Shown in pieces: positions 19,045-26,377 of a stretch of 26,377 nucleotides of DNA. Numbering within the stretch: position 1 is the first letter of the stretch; every line of letters starts with the position of its first letter. The position numbers were made by a program, and so were the translations under genes. This DNA comes from Perkinsus marinus ATCC 50983 (Eukaryota; Perkinsozoa; Perkinsida; Perkinsidae): assembly GCF_000006405.1 (NCBI RefSeq), contig NW_003201162.1, positions 139,874 through 166,250 of the forward strand, given 5' to 3'. The notes beneath the pieces were generated by a model that worked only from the letters and a program-made list of their open reading frames with translations, did not search any database and was not told the DNA's origin.

Positions 19045-21136
19045 TTATCTTGACCGCGGATCTTCAGGAGCTATCGAACGTGTTAGACCACCGTTTGAAT
19101 AAAAAGCTGGGATACATTGTTTCCGATTGCACTCCAAACAACCAGCGCTTCCAGCATCGCTAATACATTCTGCGATGCAGTGTTGCTTACCACAATCAGC
19201 AAGGACCCCCATGAGGTTAGCACAGACTCCACTGAGGGGTTTTAGACCGAAGGGAGTGCGACCGGGATCCCGAGTATAGGCAGTCAGACACTCCGCGTCC
19301 TTGTCGATATCTGCGAGTGTATTCTGAGCACAAGATACCATCTCCTTGGTAAACTTGTATCCGTCATAGTAAAGTGAACTACCATCGTTGTTCTGAACCG
19401 ACATCCACCAACGGACCTGATCCCTCGTGTTGCACCCAATGCCACTTGGTGCCCTATCCAGGGTTTGAGCGATGATGGTTGGGGTCGTGAGGTTAGACCA
19501 GCCCGCCGAGTTCTCAGCTTGGACCTTTACAGAATAAGTTTTCTTATTAGACAAGCCTGTAATATCACAGAAATTGAGCCCAGCTGAAGGAGAGCATGCC
19601 ACACCACTCCCATCAGCGTAAATGACACGATAACCTGTGACTTCAAGAGAGCAGCTAGGATTAGTAGCAGGATACCACCGAATGCTGATACCATCGGAGA
19701 ACACTGCCTGAATCGTTGGTTGACTTGGAGGATCCGCACTGCAAGTATCCTTGGTCTTCACTGTGATAGGATCAGACGGTTCACCGTTCCCATGAGAATT
19801 CACAGCATGGACCTTGAACGTATAGGAGGAAGCTCTTGCTAAATCCGTAATGGTAGTGTTTAGGCGATGACCATCTACATCCACAGTGCGATGTTCATCG
19901 ATAGACACCACATATCGGAGGATCATTGCGCCGTGATCATTGGTGGCTGGCCAAGCGAGATCAACAGAGTTTGATGTGATATGACTCGGACTAACCGTAC
20001 CAACCTATGGAGAGAAACGTAGGCAATGTGACTGGAGGAGAAGTAACTAAATATCGTTTACCTTGGCTGGGGCACTGGCTCCAGTAGCATCAGTTTTCAT
20101 TGTATAAGTGGAGGATGCGGGGCTCGAACCTACGCCGTTCACTGCAGTGACGGTAAAAAGAACAGTCTGCTCAGGTGACAGAGCAGAGACTGTATGTGGC
20201 TAAACAGATCCATAAAGCTATTTTGTGAGTTATTTTTGTATTTACTTTGGATACATCAGCAGCTTGGACCGTCATCGAGCTCCAGTTGGTGGGTGTTTGA
20301 CCGGACGAGACCTGAGGAACGTGAAACAATCAAAAAGCGCACTTGGCGAGAAGAACTATGCGGATTACCGCATATCTTAGATCATATCGGGTAATGTTCG
20401 AGCCATGACTAGACATAGGAGGGACGATCGAGACCGATACCGACGTAGACGATGTGTTAAATGCTGATAGACCTAAGAAAACGTTCCCTTTGTTGTTGCA
20501 TCATACGCATTACTCACCGGGAACTGAAGGAGCCGCTGGTGTGAGAGTCGTTACCACGATAGCGACTGACGGACTACTCACACGATTGTCATCCATCTCA
20601 ATCCTGTACCTCACTACGACCGAGGATGACGGCGACATGCCATTGAGGATTGCCGTAGTTGGCCTCGATTCATATTTCGCACGTAAGGCAACAGTCCAGG
20701 CTCCATCAGTGAATGTGTCGGCGAGGAAACGTCTGGCGTCTCCCCCACCGCGCGCTGGCTGAGTTTCTACCAAGAAAATTTTGGGCTTATATTGGAGGGC
20801 AGAAGCCACTGGGGTAAGGGTAAGGTTAAGCGAGGTGTAGCCGGCAGTGGCAATAGGATAAGGGAGATCGCCCAAGTCGATGACCGTTGGCCTGTTGGTG
20901 CCCTTCCCACCTAGCAGTCCGTACTGCCATAAGATGATAAGAACAATACCGATAGCGATAATGGCACCAACAAGGCACGCGAAACCATAGCGCAAGCAGC
21001 AAAAGCAATAGGGCTTGGCTCGGGACAATTTAGAGGGGGATGGATCAATATCGGCTTTCACCGGAGTACCCTCGTCACTGTCCTGGACTGCCACTTCACC
21101 GTTGGTGGTGGTGGTACAAGGACTTGGTCTTGCCAT
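19045..21136 (-). CDS. Membrane-anchored fibronectin type III protein with Cys-rich C-terminus (5 exons)
   Basis: Exons in transcript order are 21136-20518, 20472-20369, 20311-20246, 20199-20062 and 20004-19045. All introns are GT-AG (46-57 nt), and the product is 628 residues. Start MARPSPC was chosen because the upstream in-frame ATG (21190) adds residues unlike the rest. A cytoplasmic tail of about 45 residues leads to a Cys pair and one membrane span (LVGAIIAIGIVLIILWQYGL), so a type II surface or secretory protein is likely. Four FN3-like segments follow. The second to fourth are clear, with strand motifs such as ITRYDLRYAV, AMILRYVVSI..SYTFKVHAVNSHG and VTGYRVIYADG..YSVKVQAENSAG. The last about 120 residues have ten Cys, ending C-x4-C-x3-C-x8-C-x2-C-x4-C. 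I do not recognise this last domain. A role in adhesion is inference. Confidence 0.88.
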
Positions 21137-21954
21137 TGAGATAGGGCTCTCGAAAATGATACGAAAATCTACAGGAATGATGATGTTCAAATATCTATCG
21201 TTTTCAAGTAACGAAATACAACTTACGTGCGCCGCGTCACACGCTAGCTTACAAAATCTTGAAAACTTGTAGTCACTTGAAATTCCTCTTCAACTACTCT
21301 CCTGCCACTAATTTTGCCGCGCCACGTGTAAAATTTATGCAATTTTGGCCATTACAGGGCTGCCGTGTTATGGTCAAGGGCAGGGTCAGATCTATCAGAG
21401 CTTGCACGAATCTTCAGGGAGCTCGATCAGGCTGTGGCTTATTCGGACTGCTGAGACATCGTCAGTTGACCCATGCCTACTTCAGTCAGCCGAAGCCCGT
21501 TCCAATTCAGGCTTCCACCCAAGGCGAGTAACTCAACTGTGTGTTTCCATTACTTGCCATAAGGTTCAACCACCTATGATCACTCCCTGTCTCAAATTAA
21601 TACGCTAGAACTGTTCCTGTGGGACAGCGGCACGCGCGCACAATCCTATTGTAAGTAGGTGCCCTTGTCTCCTTAAAATTATGAGCCGTGTTACAATGCA
21701 GTTGGGCAACGATACGAATGGGCAACAGTACTGTTCTTGTTGTTATGAAGAATCATACGAAATAGGGATGCTACACACAGCGGCTCCACCATCGTTTTCT
21801 GTCAATTTCAGAAGAGTATCAAACATGAGTCTTGACATGTTCTATAGTTCATGTGCTCTTCTGCTGGATTAGTAGTAGAGTTGCGTTACCAGTGCGGGGA
21901 AATTCTCCCTCGAGTTGCATCGATGAGGGATAGAAGTAGAATATCCGCTTTCTA
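21137..21954. promoter_or_regulatory. Shared upstream region between divergent FN3 and NAD+ synthetase genes
   Basis: About 820 bp separates the two divergent start codons, so both promoters and 5'UTRs must lie here. Short frames (21259-21608 plus, 21849-22049 minus) have no motif. No TATA box or binding site could be assigned. Confidence 0.45.
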
Positions 21955-24900
21955 ATGGTGGGCCAGTTGATGGCTGTGGTCGCGACTTGCAACTTGGACC
22001 AATGGGCTCTCGATTTCGACGGCAACGAGAGAAGGGTTATTGAAAGCATACGAATTGCTCATGAGAAAAATGCCAAGTTCCGGTAAGTAGACAGGACAAA
22101 ACGTCTTTGTCGAGGCGTCTTCAGTACGGGTCCAGAATTGGAGCTCTCTGGCTATGGTTGTGAAGACCATTTCCTTGAGACGGACACTTTCCATCATTGC
22201 TGGGAGTCTCTTGCGCACATCATCGTAATAGGACTGCGGCCCTCTCAATGTTATATGTTGGTTTTGTAGACGGCAACCTCAAATTTGGATATGCTACTGG
22301 ACATAGGAATGCCAGCTTTGTAATGCTGGGATGTTATGAGGTGGTCGGCGGCGGCGAAGTCGTGGTCGTTGTTCTCAGATTCAAGTCGACCGGTTACAAC
22401 TGTCGAGTGTTCCTCTATCGTGGCCGTGTGCTGTTAGTGCGGCCCAAAATGCTCTTGGCAGATGATGGTAATTACCGTGAGTCCAGGTACTAAGGGAAGC
22501 ATATGCATTAACAATCACACACTAATGCCGAGGTAGGTGGTTCGCACCCTGGCCGATGGAGCGAGGCCTCGAGGAGATGCTCCTGCCCGATATAGTCCGA
22601 GAGGCTCAACCTGTTGGTAGGGCATACACCGTGTGTAATGTAGGCGTTTTATGGTATGTCTCAGATATTCGACAACAATCATGTCCCTTCGGCTTTGGTG
22701 TTGTCCAACTGGCGGACTGTGCTGTGGGCTGTGAGGCCTGTGAGGAACTGTGGGCACCTGAGAACCCTCATACAAGCAAGATTCGCCCACAATGTGGCTA
22801 CGCTATTGGACTCGATGTTGCTCTCAGTTATGGCCCTTGATGGTGTGGATATCATCGCCAATGGTAGTGGGTCACATCATGAATTAAGGAAGCTCAAGAA
22901 GCGTCTGAAACTGATTGCGGGTAGCGCTACTGGGTTCAGTGTGGGAAGATATGTACATGCTCAACTACGTGTGTTGGTGATAATATGGAAATTTCGAGGA
23001 AATTTTGCGCAATCTTTGTTGGTTCCTGTACACTTTTATCCGATTTCGTATGAATAACGAGAATTTTGTAGAATTTCCCGAAATTTCTTCCGAATTTTCA
23101 CATTCTCACCAGCACCTGTAGTCGAACTTGTGCATATTTTCCAATGTTTCACTGGGCTATGCTTAATCTTGATGGGCTTCTCTCTAGGTGCTACGTCCAA
23201 GTCAGGAGGAGTATATTTATATGCCAACTCAATGGGTTGTGATGGCGGGAGACTGTAATATTCGATATTTGCATACTGCAGGGTCGTCGAGTTAATTGAA
23301 ATACTGCTAGACTCACAGTTGATGATCTTAGTACATCGCAAGACGTGCGGACATTTCTACATCTTGTAGCGATACCATATCCCCTACCCAATATCTGTAG
23401 GTACTTCGATGGTTCATCGTTGATAGCCGTGAATGGTGAAGTCCGTGCTCAAGGGTCACAGTTTGCCATCAAGGAGATCGAGGTCATCACCGCTAATGTC
23501 GATCTTGAGGAGGTATTGCTTCATACATCTTATATCTGTTAGTTATATGATATCGTTAGGTCCGCTCTTATCGTGCTAGTAAGAAGTCCAGGTGCACTCA
23601 GGCGGCGGCTTTGACGGGTTCACGAATACCTCGGGTTCACTGTAGAGACTTTCGTCTCTGCGACCCCGCCAATAAGTACAATGCTGTTCCGCTGGGTAAT
23701 TGTCCCACGTTGAAGTGTAGATTCATATCGGCGAATCTTCCAGTGAAACCAATAGTCTGCGATCCTATGGAGGAAATAGCACAAGGTGAGACTGCGACAT
23801 AGGCTCGTGTTGATTGACAACCTTTTTCTCTCCTCAGGGCCTGCGTGTTGGCTTTGGGATTACCTTCGTCGTAGCGGGGCCTCAGGTTTTTTCATACCGC
23901 TCTCGGGTGGAGCGGACAGTGCTAGTGTAAGGAAGGGGGGGGCGGTTCGCTGGTTTGATATCGATTCCCTTCAGGTCCTGGCCATATGCGGTTCCATGTG
24001 CCAGCTGGTCATGAAACGCCTTGTGGAAGGCGATAAGCAAGTTGAGGCGGACGTGAAGCGGATTACTGCATCTGAGGTGGTAACGTTAGTGGCCCAATTA
24101 TGATTCACTTTCACTGGTCGCGTTATGCGGAGGCGTGCTCAATAGGCCTTTACTGAGCTTCAACAGCATTCCGAGGATCGAGTTTGAAGTTCAGAAGAGG
24201 TGTATCGAACAGAACGAATATTTATCATTATCAACATACTCTGCGAAACTCGAAGTATTGATGACTCTAAGGTGCTCCCGAAGACTGCCCAAGAGCTTGC
24301 TCACTGCATCATCCACACAGCATATCTAGCATCGAAGAACTCGGGAGGGGCCACTCGTGACCTAGCCCAGAGGATCGCTGATCAGGTAGGTCATTGACGG
24401 TGAGCGAGTCTTGCATGTGTATGTTTAGGTCGGCAGCTACCACAAGTTTGTGATGATTGACAACATCTGTGATGCTGTTGAGGAGGCCTTTACGGACTAT
24501 GTCATTACTGATGAGGAAGGAAAGGTCGACGAGGGGCTCATTCCGAAGTATCTCTCACAGGGAGGTGAGCTCTTGGGTTTCTGCTGGCCTGCATAGGGGG
24601 GATGGTCAGGTACTCGGACCACTGATATGGCATTGCAGAATATCCAAGCTCGAAGTCGGATGGTAATGTCGTTTATGCTGGCACAGCTCCTTCCACACGC
24701 TAGGAGGCGTGGAGGTTATTTACTCGTACTTTCCACTGGTAGAGCGTGTTCGCGGTCTTTCGAGGGTATTTTGATATCCTATTAGGGAATGTCGACGAGG
24801 CACTTCGTGGTTATTTAACGAAGTATGATTGTTCATCGGGTGACATCAATCCCATAGGCAGCATCTCTAAGGGAGATCTCAAGTCCTTTCTTGTTTGGGC

Positions 24901-25487
24901 ATCGACTAACCTAGGGTACCCAGCTCTTGCAGAAATCGTAAGTTCTCTTGTGGAGGTAGTGATATGTGCTTCTTTGAAGGTTGAAGCTCCTCCAACGGCA
25001 GAGTTGCGGCCTACAGTTGAGGGTGAACCGGCACAGCTCGATGAGGTTGATATGGGCATGACCTACAATGTGGGCTTTTGAATGATGGGGATTAATGGTG
25101 TATTCTCTGTTGCATAGGAACTGGGCTGGTTCGGCCGACTGCGCAAGATGGAACGCTGCGGTCCTGTGCAAATGTTCCATAAACTCCGAGTTATGTGGGG
25201 TGAAAGCCGTGATGAGAGTGCGGACGAGGTTGCAGATAAGGTGAAGCACTTCTTCAACTGCTACTGCAGGAACAGGCATAAGTGTAAGGAGCGACAGTCG
25301 TTGCAGGAGCGTGTAGCATCGTTGTGACGCAGGCACTGTGTTGACTCCCTCGTATCATGCTGAGGCATATTCCCCTGATGACAATAGATTTGACTTGAGG
25401 CCTTTCTTGTATCCTCCGATGACGCGGCAGTTTAGGGATATCGATACTGAGCTCGCGCAGCGAAGGCCGAGTGAGGTTCGTCGATGA
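21955..25487 (+). CDS. NADSYN1: Glutamine-dependent NAD+ synthetase (19 exons, complete)
   Basis: This enzyme makes NAD+ from nicotinic acid adenine dinucleotide, ATP and glutamine. I joined 19 exons in frame: 21955-22082, 22125-22224, 22270-22319, 22379-22486, 22537-22616, 22665-22793, 22828-22920, 23188-23254, 23401-23512, 23560-23785, 23838-23926, 23975-24076, 24272-24385, 24429-24564, 24610-24738, 24786-24937, 24980-25069, 25118-25283 and 25333-25487. The product is 741 residues (human about 706). The N-terminal nitrilase-type glutaminase keeps its Glu-Lys-Cys triad: [27 protein letters not shown] and [15 protein letters not shown]. The synthetase half has [13 protein letters not shown], the ATP loop [49 protein letters not shown] and the C-terminal [13 protein letters not shown]. 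All 18 introns are GT-AG. Fifteen are 34-59 nt, and three (7, 8, 12) are 146-267 nt. No internal stop remains after joining. Confidence 0.95.
22930..23156. repeat. Imperfect fold-back sequence inside intron 7 of the NAD+ synthetase gene
   Basis: The 267-nt intron (22921-23187) holds two arms of roughly 80 nt, 22930-23006 and 23070-23156, that are imperfect inverted copies around a loop of about 60 nt. For example, TTGGTGATAATATGGAAATT on the left matches the complement of AATTTTCACATTCTCACCAG on the right with a few changes. The intron itself begins with the palindrome GTAGCGCTAC. This fits a decayed MITE that landed in an intron. No superfamily is assigned. Confidence 0.7.
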
Positions 25488-25734
25488 TTAATTCCATTTA
25501 TTTGGAAAGTTCCTCACAGACTTGTTCAACGCTGAATAATGCAGAGTTAAAAATAATGGTATTCAGAGTTGTTAAGTTGGGTAGATTATCATGATTATCA
25601 GAACTTCACAAATGCACCGTATGGCGTTGACTCTCATCGCTGAAGTTCTCTCATTCGTTCCACAGATTCCTGCCAGAAACTCTCTGGATCGTTTAATATG
25701 TAGACATACACTACTGGACATTAGCGATTCGGGT

Positions 25735-25757
25735 GGGTTCGAATTGGGCCGGGATCA
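25735..25757 (+). pseudogene. tRNA-Trp remnant (T arm and 3' acceptor only)
   Basis: GGTTCGAATTGGGCCGGGATCA matches the 3' end of the array tRNA with changes. Everything 5' of it is unrelated sequence, so this marks the left edge of the array. Confidence 0.75.
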
Positions 25758-25835
25758 TATGCTAGACCACGAGTTCTACGACAATACAAAATACTCACCT
25801 GCATGTTTCTTCTCGAGGCTTCTGAACAATGTCGG

Positions 25836-25884
25836 CATCTGACTCCAGATCAGAAGGTTGTCCGTTCGAATCGGGCCGGGGTCA
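25836..25884 (+). pseudogene. tRNA-Trp pseudogene, 5' part deleted
   Basis: This copy is identical to the intact one from the anticodon arm to the end. It lacks exactly 26 bp that would hold the end of the spacer, the 5' acceptor strand and the D arm. Its distance to the copy before it is shortened from 153 to 127 bp by the same amount. Confidence 0.85.
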
Positions 25885-25965
25885 TATGGTAGACTACGAG
25901 TTGTAGGAAAATACAAAATACTCACCTGCATGTTTTCTTTGGAGGATGCTGTACATCCTCAGATT

Positions 25966-26037
25966 GGCCTTGTGTCGCAACGGTAGCGCATTTAACTCCA
26001 GATCAGAAGGTTGTCCGGTCGAATCGGGTGGTGGTCA
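25966..26037 (+). tRNA. tRNA-Trp(CCA), degenerate copy, probably a pseudogene
   Basis: The full 72-nt length and CCA anticodon are present. The acceptor stem has two mismatches (GGCCTTG against GGTGGTC), the anticodon stem has one (TTTAA against TCAGA), and the B box is changed (GGTCGAATC). Poor folding makes expression doubtful. Confidence 0.6.
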
Positions 26038-26118
26038 CATGATAGACTGCGAGTTGTAGGAAAATATAAAATACTCGCCTGTATGTTTCCTTTGGGTGAT
26101 GCTGAACATCGTCGGCTT

Positions 26119-26190
26119 GGCCCTGTGGCGCAACGGTAGCGCATCTGACTCCAGATCAGAAGGTTGTCCGTTCGAATCGGGCCGGGGTCA
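26119..26190 (+). tRNA. tRNA-Trp(CCA), intact
   Basis: The 72-nt cloverleaf folds fully. Acceptor GGCCCTG pairs with CGGGGTC with G-T pairs. The anticodon stem is TCTGA/TCAGA around CTCCAGA, giving anticodon CCA. The T arm is GTCCG-TTCGAAT-CGGGC, and the discriminator is A. The A box (TGGCGCAACGG) and B box (GTTCGAATC) are good. No intron is present. It would read the UGG codon. Confidence 0.95.
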
Positions 26191-26271
26191 TATGGTAGAC
26201 TACGGGTGGTAGGAAAATACAAAATACTCACCTGCATGTTTTCTTTGGAGGATGCTGTACATCGTCGGCTT

Positions 26272-26343
26272 GGTCCTGTGGCGCAACGGTAGCGCATCTG
26301 ACTCCAGATCAGAAGGTTGTCCGTTCGAATCGTGCCGGGGTCA
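26272..26343 (+). tRNA. tRNA-Trp(CCA), near-intact copy
   Basis: It differs from the copy at 26119 at two positions. GGTCCTG in the acceptor still pairs with G-T, but CGTGC in the T arm creates one C-T mismatch. Likely still foldable, perhaps weaker. Confidence 0.88.
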
Positions 26344-26377
26344 TATGATAGACTACGAGTTGTAGGGAAATATACAA

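Larger units (their letters stand above)
25735..26377 (+). repeat. 153-bp tandem array carrying tRNA-Trp genes
   Basis: The unit is a 72-nt tRNA plus an 81-nt spacer (containing AATACAAAATACTCACCTGCATG). Start-to-start distance is exactly 153 bp between the copies at 25966, 26119 and 26272. Two damaged copies precede them, and the spacer after the last copy runs to the window edge, so the array probably continues. Spacers hold few T runs. The first TTTT lies about 55-60 nt past each tRNA 3' end. Confidence 0.95.

Noticed and set aside
21952-22248. 98-codon minus-strand frame that looks protein-like
   Set aside because: It is the antisense of NAD+ synthetase exons 1 and 2, which align to the family in the plus direction.

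Overview
The window is nuclear DNA of a protist with many small introns. The best fit is a perkinsozoan alveolate (Perkinsus-like). The reasons are two head-to-tail iron superoxide dismutase genes of bacterial type, one with a mitochondrial-type leader and one without, and GT-AG introns mostly of 42 to 60 nt. The organism call is inference. The gene calls rest on protein motifs and on exon joins that I checked by hand for frame.

Layout. 1-735: a possible small secreted Thr-rich protein. 736-3400: no gene, but an unusually dense run of short perfect inverted repeats. 3400-9540: a mobile-element zone with a fold-back element (4193-4729), a 485-bp hAT-type MITE with an 8-bp target duplication (6476-6960), and a Mutator-like element (7878-9528) with an 11-bp direct repeat at its edges, a decayed MULE transposase and a tRNA-like insert. 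9926-12790: two five-exon Fe-SOD genes in tandem. 13900-15190, minus strand: an AAAP amino acid permease whose 3' end is lost in a 100-N gap. 16132-17100, minus: an intronless SLC25-type carrier. 17692-18333: a 12-copy, 53-bp minisatellite. 19045-21136, minus: a five-exon membrane protein with about four fibronectin type III domains and a Cys-rich C-terminus. 21955-25487, plus: a complete 19-exon glutamine-dependent NAD+ synthetase. 25735-26377: a 153-bp tandem array carrying tRNA-Trp(CCA) genes, decayed at its left edge.

The genes are ordinary eukaryotic single units, not an operon. The two SODs are one duplication pair. NAD+ synthesis, superoxide removal, amino acid uptake and mitochondrial-type transport are housekeeping roles. 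The FN3 protein is the only obvious surface candidate. The most unusual signals are the hairpin-dense tract at 858-2044, including three hairpins placed end to end at 1981-2044, the tRNA-Trp array, and the fold-back sequence inside a NAD+ synthetase intron. I recognised no retrovirus-like, Polinton-like or toxin gene.
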